Source of the DNA: CAZWHE01 sp964633825
GTDB lineage: Bacteria > Planctomycetota > B15-G4 > CAYZWU01
Assembly (NCBI GenBank): GCA_964633825.1
Contig: CAZWHE010000001.1
Span: 1 to 64,000, forward strand
Reading direction: 5' to 3'
Length of the DNA stretch: 64,000 nucleotides
Shown here: piece by piece, positions 25,682 to 35,500 of the stretch
Numbering within the stretch: position 1 is the stretch's first letter
How the letters are laid out: every line of letters starts with the position of its first letter
Made by a program: the position numbers and the translations under genes
Notes under the pieces: model-generated
Told to the model about the DNA's origin: nothing
The model's database searches: none
The model's input: the letters and a program-made list of their open reading frames with translations, nothing else

Positions 25682-27682
25682 TTACGCTTCCGGGCTCGCT
25701 TGTTTGTTGATTTCTTCAGCCCCGGTATGGGCCTGCCGGATTCCATAAAAATAGGGCAGAATGAGCCAAAAGGTGAGCAGAACGAGGATGCCTTTGCGGG
25801 TGTCGCCGTTATAGAACTGCCCCAGCCCGGGCAGCATGGCGGAAAGGACGGCCGCAAACACGGGATCCTTGCGGCGCGGTCCGGGCCGGAGAGATTGCCC
25901 TTCTTCCTTCTTTTTTCTATGAAAAAGATGATGCAAAGGACCGCGGCCTTTTCCCATGTGCTTCTCTTTGGGTTTTTTCTTGGGCTTTATCTTGGCCTTT
26001 TTCCGTGCGAAATAAAAAGCGCCGGCCGCCATGTCGTGAAGGGTGCGCTTTTCAGGGCTCATGAAGAGGTACCCCACGTCGATAAGCAGCCAGGCCAGAC
26101 AGATCGTTCCCAGCGTGGGAACAATTGTCGGCTGGGCCGTCTCGGAGGCCCTGGCAAGACCGTCCAGCGCGCGACAGAAAGCGTTCCCGCCCTGATCCCA
26201 CGACTCGATGAATAAAATCGGAAACTTCGCACCCATTCCGAAAAGGACGGGATAAAAGAGAAGTGTCCTGAAAAAAGCCGCCACCCAGCCAAGGTCCTCG
26301 CCGCTCGCCTTTCCCACGCGGCATCTGAAGAACGTCTTGCCCAGGGTGACTCCCCCCTTCGCATCGGAGATGAAAAAATAGAAAAAAACGAAAAGGAGAA
26401 AGACGGCATCCCACAGCCAGTATCGAAAGACCCCGCTCTCGAGGTTGTACAGAGCGGACAGAACCGCAAAATCCCCCGCCCAGGCAAGGAAGCGCCTCAA
26501 AAGCCCGGCCCGGACGAGCCGGATCTCCTCGGAAGCGGGAGCCTCCCTTTCTTCGATCACATAGCTCGGTATTCTCCTGACACCCTTTGAGCGCTGCTGA
26601 TCCTTGCTCTTGTCACGGCCCCGCCCCTGTTCGGAGGAAAGAGCGGGAGCCCGCCCTGTCTTCAAGGATTCGAGGTCGGCAATGAGGGCCTCGTATGACG
26701 TGTACCTGTCATCCTTCTTCTTGGACATCATCTTCCGGATAACGGCCGAGAGCGCAGCCGGAATCTTCGGATTGCGCGAGTCGGGCGGGGGGAGGTCATC
26801 CCTGATGTGCCTGAGGATGATGCCGACCGGGCTCTCCGCTTCGTAGGGCGGGGATCCCGTCAGGAGGTGGTAAAAGGACGCGCCCAGGGAATAGACATCG
26901 GTTCTGTAGTCGAGGGGGCGGCTTTCGCCCTGCTCGGGCGACATGTAATAGGGCGTTCCCACGATGGCGCCCGTCAGGGTCAGGCTGCTCTGGCTCGACG
27001 CGATCCGGGCCAAACCGAAATCAGTGATTTTCAGGGTCCCCTTCTTGTCGAGAACCATGTTGGACGGCTTGACGTCCCTGTGAATCACCCCTTGGGCCGC
27101 GGCCGCCGCCAGGCCCCGGGAAGCCTGGATCATGAGGTCGATCGCCCGGTCCGGATCGAGCGGTCCCTCTCTCCTTAAAAGACGGTCGAGGTTCTCGCCG
27201 TCCACCAGCTCCATGGCATAGTAGGGGATCCCTTTCCACGTGTCCGTGTAATAGATCTGGACGATGTGAGGATTGTTCAACCGCGCCACGGAACGGGCTT
27301 CCCTCTGAAAGCGGGCGACGAAATCTTTCTGTTCCCGCAGCTTTCCCGAGAGGATCTTGAGCGCCACGTTCCGCTGAAGCTTTTGGTCCACGGCGATGTA
27401 GACCTTTCCCATCCCGCCCTCGCCGATTACACCGGTCACGCTGTAGGGCCCCAGGGAAGAACCGATCGCAATGTCGCCGGGCCGGGGGAGTTCGAGAGTC
27501 GTTGTGACACGATCTCCGCCGGGAGAAGGACCACCCTCACGCGACGGGGGGCGGCTCGAATCTCCCGGAGGGAGGACATTGATCCTTTTGCAGGACGGAC
27601 ACTCGAACTCGACGCGGTCGTCCCCCGGTTCCTTGACCAGGATCTCGCCGCAGGGACAGATGATTTCGACCGTGTCCTTCAT
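25682..27682 (-). CDS. Ser/Thr protein kinase with zinc ribbon, RDD and PGxGQ domains
   Basis: A 666-residue fused protein. A short zinc ribbon (CPCG and CPSC, residues about 8-32) precedes a full Hanks-type kinase (about 80-340): GEGGMGKVY loop, VALK lysine, HRDVKPSN catalytic loop, DFG, and an APE-like MSPEQ. A membrane RDD domain starts at about residue 385 (RAGLLRRFLAWAGDFAVL) with several membrane helices. The C-terminus carries a basic linker and the PGxGQ membrane domain (DPVFAAVLSAMLPGLGQFYNG). The kinase should phosphorylate cytosolic targets, with the membrane parts as sensor. The ATG at 27682 is chosen because the zinc ribbon starts directly after it; an ATG at 27724 would overlap the upstream gene. 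Confidence 0.9.
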   Translation of the reverse strand: MKDTVEIICPCGEILVKEPGDDRVEFECPSCKRINVLPPGDSSRPPSREGGPSPGGDRVTTTLELPRPGDIAIGSSLGPYSVTGVIGEGGMGKVYIAVDQKLQRNVALKILSGKLREQKDFVARFQREARSVARLNNPHIVQIYYTDTWKGIPYYAMELVDGENLDRLLRREGPLDPDRAIDLMIQASRGLAAAAAQGVIHRDVKPSNMVLDKKGTLKITDFGLARIASSQSSLTLTGAIVGTPYYMSPEQGESRPLDYRTDVYSLGASFYHLLTGSPPYEAESPVGIILRHIRDDLPPPDSRNPKIPAALSAVIRKMMSKKKDDRYTSYEALIADLESLKTGRAPALSSEQGRGRDKSKDQQRSKGVRRIPSYVIEEREAPASEEIRLVRAGLLRRFLAWAGDFAVLSALYNLESGVFRYWLWDAVFLLFVFFYFFISDAKGGVTLGKTFFRCRVGKASGEDLGWVAAFFRTLLFYPVLFGMGAKFPILFIESWDQGGNAFCRALDGLARASETAQPTIVPTLGTICLAWLLIDVGYLFMSPEKRTLHDMAAGAFYFARKKAKIKPKKKPKEKHMGKGRGPLHHLFHRKKKEEGQSLRPGPRRKDPVFAAVLSAMLPGLGQFYNGDTRKGILVLLTFWLILPYFYGIRQAHTGAEEINKQASPEA

Positions 27683-27701
27683 GCCTCGATTCAACGGAAC
27701 C

Positions 27702-29594
27702 TTACTCCGTCTCCTTGATTCCATACAGCTTGATCTTGTCGTAAAGCGTGGGTCTGCTGATGCCAAGAATACGGGCGGCCTGTTTCTTGTTCCACCCCGC
27801 ATATCGAAGCACACTCACCACATGCGCCCGCTCTACCTCTTTGAGGGTCACTTCCGCATCGGGAGCCGCGGTCTGGGCGTCGCCGGCTCGTCCCGTCCAG
27901 TTTTCGAAAGCGAGAGGCCCCTCATCGGCCAGAATCAGCTCTCGCTCGAGAACATTTCGCAGCTCACGGACGTTTCCCGGCCACCGGTGGGCCCTGAGAC
28001 GCTTCATCCCCGCGGGAGAGACCGTTCTTTCCCCATGGGCCAGTTTCTTCAGAAGATGCGAGACGAGCTCGGGTATGTCTTCGGCGTGCTCCCTGAGGGG
28101 CGGGGCTTCGATCTGGAACACGCGGAGACGGTACAAAAGATCTTCGCGGAACTCGCCCTTCGCTGTTTTATCGTCCAGGTCGGTGTTCGTGGCCGCAATG
28201 ATTCTTACGTTCACATGGACCGGCGCTTCCCCGCCAACGGGGTAAAAGCTCTTTTCTTCCAGAACCCTGAGGAGCTTCACCTGAATCGGGAGAGGGAGCT
28301 CACCCACCTCGTCGAGAAAGAGCGTCCCCTCGTGGGCCAGCTCGAAGCGCCCGAGCTTCCGGTCGACGGCCCCGGTGAAAGCGCCCTTCTCGTGACCGAA
28401 AAGCTCGCTCTCCACCATGGATTCGGGGATGGCGCCGCAGTTGATCGATACCATGGGCCTCTCACACCTCCCGGACTGTGAGTGAAGGGACGAGGCGATC
28501 ACCTCCTTGCCGGTCCCGCTTTCCCCCACGATCAGGATCGTGGCGTCGGCGGTCGCTGCCTTCCGTACGAGCGTGCGGACATGCTCCATCGCCTTGGAAC
28601 GACCCACCAGCTCGGTCGTGCCCGGCACCTTCGACCGCAGGATTTTGTTGTCCCTTTCGAGCCTGTTCCGGTATCCCAAGTTCTCAATAGCCAGGGCCGC
28701 CTGGGACGTGAACGCTGCCAGGACCTGCAGCTTTTCCTTTCCGAAGGACGTTTCCTTTCCGAAGGACGTTTCCTTTCCGGGCACACCGAGGGAAGAGAGG
28801 TAGACTGCGCCGGTGACCCTGCCCGCCGATCTCATGGGCGCGGCCAGGATGCGGGCTGTTCCGGCGGCGGCAATGGACCGCGCCTTGCGCAGCGCGGGGT
28901 CGTTCAAGGGATTCACGGCCACAACGGAAACGTTGCCGCCCATCACCTTGTCGAGCACCGTTCTGGAAGGTCTGTATTCCTCTACGCCGCTTCTGTTGAT
29001 CTCACTAAGAATTTTTATATCCTCGCCATCATCGCCGTCCCGCAGGAAGACGCATCCCAGGTCCATTCCAAAGAGATCCATAACAATGGGCAGAAACTCG
29101 TCGAGCATTTTATCCGAGGAATCGGATGTGCCGACCAGTTCGGCCACTCGGAAAAGAGCTTCGATCGGATCTCCGCCGAGACCGGCCCGGCTGAAGACCC
29201 CGGAGTCGGGGACCTTTTCGGCTGCCGCCTTCAGGGCGACCTCAACGGTCGTATCGCCGAATACTTCCGTCTTTTTCCCTGCAGTCGATTGCATAGGCTC
29301 CCTGTCATAGAGCAGGAGCGAGGCTTGTCCTACAACGATTATGTCTCCGGGCTTCGCAACGGCTTCGGTGACCTTGCTTCCGTTGAGATAGGTCCCGTTC
29401 GTGGAGCCGAGGTCCTTCAGGACGGCTCCACCCTTTCGGGGCTTCAGCTCGCAGTGCTCGCGTGACACACCATCGTCGTCCAGAACAACATGGCAAGAGG
29501 CGGAGCGGCCTACGCGGAGAACGCCCGTCAAGTGGTAAACCTTTTCGATGCTCCCGCGGCCTTTATAAAGTAGGAACAGGTTCTCTTTCGCCAT
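27702..29594 (-). CDS. FHA-GAF sigma-54-dependent transcriptional activator
   Basis: A 630-residue bacterial enhancer-binding protein. An N-terminal FHA domain (about 5-100) has GRS, SREH and STNGTYLNG motifs that bind phosphothreonine. A GAF-like sensor spans about 130-310. The AAA+ core follows, with Walker A GESGTGKE, the sigma-54-contacting GAFTGA, Walker B TLFLDEV and RLRVFQI. A Fis-type helix-turn-helix (KKQAARILGISRPTLYDKI) ends the protein. It should activate sigma-54 promoters when its FHA domain reads kinase phosphorylation, and two Ser/Thr kinases flank it. The ATG at 29594 directly precedes the FHA domain. An 18-base tandem repeat duplicates GKETSF within the GAF region. Confidence 0.93.
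   Translation of the reverse strand: MAKENLFLLYKGRGSIEKVYHLTGVLRVGRSASCHVVLDDDGVSREHCELKPRKGGAVLKDLGSTNGTYLNGSKVTEAVAKPGDIIVVGQASLLLYDREPMQSTAGKKTEVFGDTTVEVALKAAAEKVPDSGVFSRAGLGGDPIEALFRVAELVGTSDSSDKMLDEFLPIVMDLFGMDLGCVFLRDGDDGEDIKILSEINRSGVEEYRPSRTVLDKVMGGNVSVVAVNPLNDPALRKARSIAAAGTARILAAPMRSAGRVTGAVYLSSLGVPGKETSFGKETSFGKEKLQVLAAFTSQAALAIENLGYRNRLERDNKILRSKVPGTTELVGRSKAMEHVRTLVRKAATADATILIVGESGTGKEVIASSLHSQSGRCERPMVSINCGAIPESMVESELFGHEKGAFTGAVDRKLGRFELAHEGTLFLDEVGELPLPIQVKLLRVLEEKSFYPVGGEAPVHVNVRIIAATNTDLDDKTAKGEFREDLLYRLRVFQIEAPPLREHAEDIPELVSHLLKKLAHGERTVSPAGMKRLRAHRWPGNVRELRNVLERELILADEGPLAFENWTGRAGDAQTAAPDAEVTLKEVERAHVVSVLRYAGWNKKQAARILGISRPTLYDKIKLYGIKETE
28733..28779. repeat. 18-bp tandem repeat, 2.6 copies, in-frame
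   Basis: The unit TTTCCTTTCCGAAGGACG (plus strand) occurs at 28733-28750 and 28751-28768, with an 11-base partial third copy. It encodes a repeated GKETSF in the GAF region of the sigma-54 activator, in a surface loop by appearance. Confidence 0.9.
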
Positions 29595-29640
29595 GAATTC
29601 TGAAAACTCCTGTCTCTCTGTCAGAAGACGATTTCTTCTC

Positions 29641-32430
29641 CTAGAAGACGATTTCTTCCGTCCGGCAATCAAAGAAATCGTAACGGTAAAAGCGTTCTCT
29701 GCTCAAACCGGGAACAATGGACCGTTTCGATGAAAACCCCCCGGCCGGCATTATCCGAGAGTAATAGAGAAACCTCCGGTCATCCACGAGACCGAGCACT
29801 TTCAAGGGACAGGTTCCGGCCCAGACGACTTGTTCCGATTCGTCATCGTACCTGCGGAACAACAGGCGTGTCCCTTCCCTGTCGATAATCAGGAACCCCT
29901 TGTCGTGATAAAAGGGAAAAAGCCCGGCCGCGTTTCCATCGTAGAGAACACAGGTCTTGTGGGCAACCGGGTCGACGAGGATGATTCTGAGCACTCCCGT
30001 GGCATCGCTGACCGCCTTTCGCAGCGGGACCGTCTCCCAGACGATGACATCGCCCTGCGCCCTGTCGAGGCAATAGCGGATCTCCTTCCCTTCGGCGGCA
30101 TAGCACGACTCCACCCGCGCCGTGGAATCACGGTACAAGAAGAGCTCCGTTCTTTTGCCTCTGCTGCCGACGAAAAAGATCCCGTCATCACATCCTTTGA
30201 TATCGGTGAGCTCCACACCGTGCACGGGTATGACGTATGCCACCTTTTCCTCGGTCGAATAGAGAGCGACCCTCTCCCTGGAGCCGGGAGGCATCACCGC
30301 CCTGACGAGGCCCCTTCCTTCGATGAACTCGAGCCTGTGAAAGATGCGGTTGAGAAAGGAGCGTTCCCTTTTTTCATCAAGGTCTTTGAGCCGGTGCTGC
30401 CAGAACGAGCCCCTCCACTCATTGATCAGGAGCTTGTCCCCCGAGGGCGAGGGGGAGAGGAGCACGTCACTTCCCAGAAATTTGATCCTCTTCCGATCCG
30501 CTTCCACGAGATACCAGCTCGACCCGAAACCTGTTTTTTCCTCCCCCGTTTCTTTGCGTCCCGTCCGGACAAGGAGCCTGTTCTCATTTAGCCAGACCAG
30601 ATCGGAGACAAGTGAATCGAAATAAAATGTCCGTTTCCGGCGAAACCCGGAATCGGTCACAACGAGCGGGAAATCTCCCCTCTTCACATCACGTTCGAGA
30701 GCGGCCGCCAGCCAGTTGTTCAATGGAGAAGGAATGACGAGACGAGGCCGGATTTTGATGTAGCCCGTGTTGTTGGAGCGATCCACGTCGGGCCATTCGT
30801 AGTCCGGGTCGATGACAACACCGACAACCCCCTCTTCCGACAGCGTTTTCTTCCAGACCGCCCGTCCCGATGAGAGCGTCACCTGGTTCGGAATTATTTT
30901 ATTGTCGGTCACAACATCGATGCCGACCTTTCCCCGGAAGTCGAGATCCCCCTGGTTTTCGATAACGACCCTGATCCGGCAGTCTTTCTTCAGAGGCTGA
31001 ACGGAAAGATCAGCTACGACCAGATCGAGATCGAGACGGTTCCGGGCCCAGTCCCGGAAAAGCCAGTCGAGCCCTTCCACACCCCGCTCCTTGCAGCACC
31101 GCGACCAGAGATCTTCATTGTCGCTCCCGGGAGGGGCCCGGAGAATCTCGAGGCAAACCTCTTCGAAGGTGTCGTTCCCCACCAACCGCCGTACGACATC
31201 GAGAAGGAACCCCCCGAATTCAACTCCTTTATCTTCCCTCCCGCTCCTTTCGCGGCCCGACACGGACAAACTCTGCCGCGGCAGGCAGGATCCCCCGGGA
31301 GAAAAGAGATCGACCCTTTTGAAAGCACAGATCCCGTCCTCCCCGCGACTCCGCCCTTGGGAAACGAAGCGGATGGCCCACCCCATAGCAATCTCTTCCC
31401 TCGAAAAGAGGCTGTTTTCCAGCGGCTTCGATCCCGCCTGCAGTTTCGGAGCCATCCAGAGGAGGCCGAAGGCGAAGGCCTGCTCATCGATCGACAGGCT
31501 GCGGGGAACAAGAAGGGTTCCGGCGCCGTCACAGCGCAGACCGCCCGCGAAGCTTTCCGGCATGAGAATGAAATTCATCGACTCGGGGCGGACCGCGGGG
31601 AGGGATCTCTCGAAAAAACCGTACAAGACTTCGAGGTTTTCCATGAGCCCCGGCGGGCCTGCGCCGAGAGGACAGAGCGCGACCGGTATCTCTCCGACAG
31701 TCATCCTGATCGGGGCGGTTCGACATCCCGCAACCGCGAAAGCCTGAACAGGCCGGGCGAGAGACCACTCGAAACAAGTCCGGCCGGTTCCATGGGGGAA
31801 CCGGTCCGGATCAGCGGGCTTGGCCGAGCTCGCCGGCGCCACGGGCATGAATCCCGAAGGAAAGGTGACCCTGAGATCCACATCCATTGCACCGTTCGAG
31901 ACCCGCGGATAGTACGCGTCATCGGGATCGAGGTAGATGAGATCATGGGTTATCACGCTCTTCGAGCCCGAAATCCTGAAATCACCGCTGTAGTCGATTT
32001 CGAGAACCCCCGCTTTTTCCGAGCTCACCTCGTCGGGAAAGCCCACCCGGTAGAAAGGGCCTATCCTGCCGAATCCGAGATTCCGCCCCTCCCATCTCAC
32101 TCCGATCACTTTAAGGGCCGGATTCAATCCAAAAAAGAAACCGATCCATCCGGGATCGACGGTCATGTCGATCCTGGCGCTGCCCCTTATCCCGGCTGTT
32201 CCGGTCGCTTCTGCCGTAACGGTATCCAGATCGAGCTGAAGGTCCATTTTGCGGGGGGTCTGGTTCCCGAAGAAAAGGCCCAAGCGGCTGTCTAAAAACC
32301 GGATCGCCGCAGGCGTCCTTTCAAACAGAACAGTGATGCCGAACAGGATAAAGATCAATGCCAGGACAGCGGCCAGCGAAACCGCCATTGCCGGCTTTCC
32401 TCTGAAAAAGCGCCTGAATGATCCGGACAT
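29641..32430 (-). CDS. membrane-anchored M1-aminopeptidase-like protein lacking catalytic motifs
   Basis: A 929-residue protein with one N-terminal membrane segment (about 13-36) and a large extracytoplasmic part. Residues about 60-260 look like the M1 aminopeptidase N-terminal beta domain, and 262-330 follow the M1 pattern (LEVLYGFFERSLP, FILMPESFAGGLR). But where M1 enzymes have GAMEN there is GGLRC (297-301 approximately), and where HExxH belongs there is DEQAFAFGLLW. The zinc site is therefore absent. A helical region ends in LDWLFRDWARNRLDLDL, again M1-like, followed by a beta-rich C-terminus from about residue 600 that may be a propeller. It is probably a binding or sensor protein. It sits between a kinase and a sigma-54 activator, suggesting a signalling role. 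Confidence 0.7.
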   Translation of the reverse strand: MSGSFRRFFRGKPAMAVSLAAVLALIFILFGITVLFERTPAAIRFLDSRLGLFFGNQTPRKMDLQLDLDTVTAEATGTAGIRGSARIDMTVDPGWIGFFFGLNPALKVIGVRWEGRNLGFGRIGPFYRVGFPDEVSSEKAGVLEIDYSGDFRISGSKSVITHDLIYLDPDDAYYPRVSNGAMDVDLRVTFPSGFMPVAPASSAKPADPDRFPHGTGRTCFEWSLARPVQAFAVAGCRTAPIRMTVGEIPVALCPLGAGPPGLMENLEVLYGFFERSLPAVRPESMNFILMPESFAGGLRCDGAGTLLVPRSLSIDEQAFAFGLLWMAPKLQAGSKPLENSLFSREEIAMGWAIRFVSQGRSRGEDGICAFKRVDLFSPGGSCLPRQSLSVSGRERSGREDKGVEFGGFLLDVVRRLVGNDTFEEVCLEILRAPPGSDNEDLWSRCCKERGVEGLDWLFRDWARNRLDLDLVVADLSVQPLKKDCRIRVVIENQGDLDFRGKVGIDVVTDNKIIPNQVTLSSGRAVWKKTLSEEGVVGVVIDPDYEWPDVDRSNNTGYIKIRPRLVIPSPLNNWLAAALERDVKRGDFPLVVTDSGFRRKRTFYFDSLVSDLVWLNENRLLVRTGRKETGEEKTGFGSSWYLVEADRKRIKFLGSDVLLSPSPSGDKLLINEWRGSFWQHRLKDLDEKRERSFLNRIFHRLEFIEGRGLVRAVMPPGSRERVALYSTEEKVAYVIPVHGVELTDIKGCDDGIFFVGSRGKRTELFLYRDSTARVESCYAAEGKEIRYCLDRAQGDVIVWETVPLRKAVSDATGVLRIILVDPVAHKTCVLYDGNAAGLFPFYHDKGFLIIDREGTRLLFRRYDDESEQVVWAGTCPLKVLGLVDDRRFLYYSRIMPAGGFSSKRSIVPGLSRERFYRYDFFDCRTEEIVF

Positions 32431-32459
32431 GCCCTCGATGATTCACTCTCCTTTTGGCA

Positions 32460-32480
32460 GAAACATTGATGCAATGTTTC
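32460..32480. promoter_or_regulatory. 21-bp operator-like palindrome
   Basis: GAAACATTG-ATG-CAATGTTTC is a perfect nine-base inverted repeat with a three-base spacer. It lies in the 114-base gap between the kinase/TPR gene and the M1-like gene, 30 bases before the latter's ATG. No T-run follows the stem, so an operator is more likely than a terminator. The binding protein is unknown. Confidence 0.5.
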
Positions 32481-32544
32481 AATCTATCTTAGCCTCAAAG
32501 CGCTGATGATTTCGAGCAGAAACGATCGGGAGGGCGCCGCCCGG

Positions 32545-35500
32545 TCAAGCGGGCCGCAACGGATCAATCCCCGAGGCCGCTCCGTGGAGACGGAGGGTTT
32601 CCTTTTCCAGCTTTGTTCCGCGCCTCGTTTCTCCCAAAATCCGGATCGACATCCGAGTGATGGCCAGCGCGCTTCTCGCTTTCCCCATTTCAAGAAAAAC
32701 CGTGGCCAGCGCGTTGAGAGAGTAGACCTGCTCCCGGTTCGCCAGAGAAGCGCTGCGCGTTTCAGCGACGGCCCGACGGGATTCCTTCAGAGCCCGCTCT
32801 ATATTTCTTGACCCCGCACCGGGTCGGCACATAAGGCGGGCCCGCGTGGCCAGCGTCCTTGCGATGAGACGCTTGTCTGCGCCGTCTTCGGCAAGGTGAA
32901 ACGCTTCATCGAGAATGTCCGCGGCCTCTTCGAAATTCTTTTTTTCCAGAAGACATTCACCCAAATCGGTGAGGGATCGGGCCCTCAAAAAGAAACGCCC
33001 CAGCCTGTGCGCGATCTCGGCGGCGCGGCGGAGAGCTTTTTCGGCAAAATCCTGCTTTCCCGATTCCAGGTGGAGCTTGCCGACTCCGATCAGCACTTCG
33101 GCGATCCCTTCGTCGTTCCGGGCCTTTCTGAAAATAGAAAGGGATTCGCGAAAAGCCTCCCGGGCAAGGCTCCTTTCACCGCGTTCCAGGTGGATCAATC
33201 CCATGCTCGTGAGGATCCGGGCCTGACCGATTCTGTCTCCGAGATTCCGCCTGAGCTCCCGCGCTTCCTCGAGATGCTTCACCGAGTCCGCGTTCTCGCC
33301 GATATCAGCCAGAATACCGGCAAGGGTCTGGTGCGCATCCGCCTCTCCGGTCATGTCACGGGCTCGCCGCATGCCGTTCAGGGCCGCCTCCACACAGTGG
33401 AGAGCGCTGACAAAACGAGACACGGCATAGTAGTGCTGTCCCATTCTGAGCGACACGAGGGATCTCAGCCTTTGATTGCCGGCTGCGGCGAAAGCCCTGC
33501 GCAGAGCCCGGAACTCGACGTCTCTCTTCCCCAGGTAAGCGGCTATTCTGGCCTCCCGGAGATTGATCCGGCATTCGAGCCCCCTGTCGAAATCCTGTCC
33601 GGCCTCCCTGAGCACGGCCACATGGTTGACGGCATTCTTGGCCAGGGCCAGAGCGCTTTCGTGGGCATTCCTGAAGAGCAGGTAGTCCTGGGCTTGGAAA
33701 AAATACCTGAGAGCTCCGGCGTGATTCCCGGCCCTGGAAAAGTGGACGGCCGTTTTAAGAATCTCTCTCCCCGTAAGAGAGCGCGTTGTCGACATTTTTT
33801 CGAAATAGAGTCCGGCCCGCTCGTGGCAGGCCCTGCGCTCCTCGTCTCCGAGAGAGTCGAGGATCATTTCCCGGATCAGAACGTGGTCGAAACGATGCCT
33901 TTTTCCCACAGTCGGCCTGATGAGCGAAGAGCGGCTCTCGAGTTTCGAAACAATGCCGACCGCGTCGGCCAGGTCCATCCCGAGCGCGCCGACAACGTCC
34001 TCAACACGAAAGCGCACCCCGAACACAGAGGCCTGTTCGAGGAAGCGCCGCTCTTCAACGGCGAGCCTGAAGAGCCTCCTGTAAAAAACATCCTGAATCG
34101 TTGCCGGAACGTAGCGGAGGAGCTCGAGCCAGTCGGGGTTCTCGTCGTTCAAGACGCCTTTGTCGAGAAGGAGCCGGGCAACCTCGAGCACGAAGTAGGG
34201 ATTTCCCTCGGTGACCCCGAAGACGCGGCTCCCCACTCTGTCCTTGACAACGGGAGCGGGGAAACCCAATTCCTCGAGCATGCCCTTGACGTCTTTTTCA
34301 TCGAGGCGCGACAGCCTGAAAAAACGGGTTCCCTTCTCCCGGTCGAGCTCTTCGAGGAATCCCACCAGATCGCTCTCCTCTCCGGAGAGAGGCTCACCCG
34401 AACGGGCCGTCAGGATCATCATCACCCGCATTCCGCCGATGTGCCGGGCAATCTCGAGAAGAACGTCCCGTGCGGGCTTTCCCATGCCCTGGATATTCTC
34501 GACAACGAGAATGAGAAGCTTCTTTTTCGACAGGAGGGTGAAGAATTCCTTGAAGAGCTGGGCCGCTGTTTCCGGCGAAGGGACACCCGCTTTCGGTCCG
34601 GACGAGGTTGCGACGAGAAAATCGGCGAATGCATCGGCGGTTTGCGGGCGGTCAAGAAACAGATCAGCGAGCTTTTCTCGAAGGCGGCTCTGAAGAAGAT
34701 CTCTATCCGGCTCCTTGAGATCGAGAGCCGCCAGCACCGCTGAAATGAGAGCCGAATAGGGAACCCTCACCTCGCTCTGGATTCCCTGGACCATAACGAG
34801 GTCCCCCTCCTGCTGATCCATGTCCATTCTTTCGAGCAGCCTGTCAAGGAGGCGCGTCTTCCCCACGCCGGCCTCCCCTTCGATCACGGCGACGCGCCCC
34901 CCCTTCCCGCCCCTCGCTTCGCCGATGAGTTTTTCAAGGCCCGCGATTTCCCTCTCCCGGCCGTAAAAAGAGGTTTTTCTCGAAATATGAAGAGCGGCCC
35001 TTCTCCTGTCCACGAACTCGGGAAAAATCTCGGACCGGACACTCCTCCACCACGGATCGGCTTCGCCCCCTTCGAGAATCCGCCTCAGGCGGGCCCCGGG
35101 ACCGAGGCGTTTCTTTGGATCCTTCTCCAACAGGGCCATGATGAGAGCGCTCATGAAGGGCGATACGAGGACGCCCAATGACGCCGGCGGTTCGGGCGTG
35201 AGGCCGATGTGGTTCGAAATCGTAGAAATCAGGTCTGATCCGAGAAAGGGGTTTTCGCCCACAGCCAATTCGTAGAGGACGACTCCCAGCGAGTAGAGGT
35301 CGGACGTTGTTCCGACCCGCGCCGGACCGAACCGCTCCGGAGCCGCATAGGCCACGGTTCCATAAAACCCGCTGTCAATGGATTCGCCCGTACGCCAGAT
35401 CTTCCTGGAGAAACCGAAATCCCCTATCTTGACCACACCCTTTTTCTCGAGGAATATGTTCTCGGGCTTGAGGTCGCGATGAATGATGCCGCGTCTGTGA

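Noticed and set aside
32456..32472. A sigma-54-like TGGCAG-N5-TTGAT element on the plus strand
   Set aside because: The -12 GC is missing, and it would transcribe antisense to the kinase gene.
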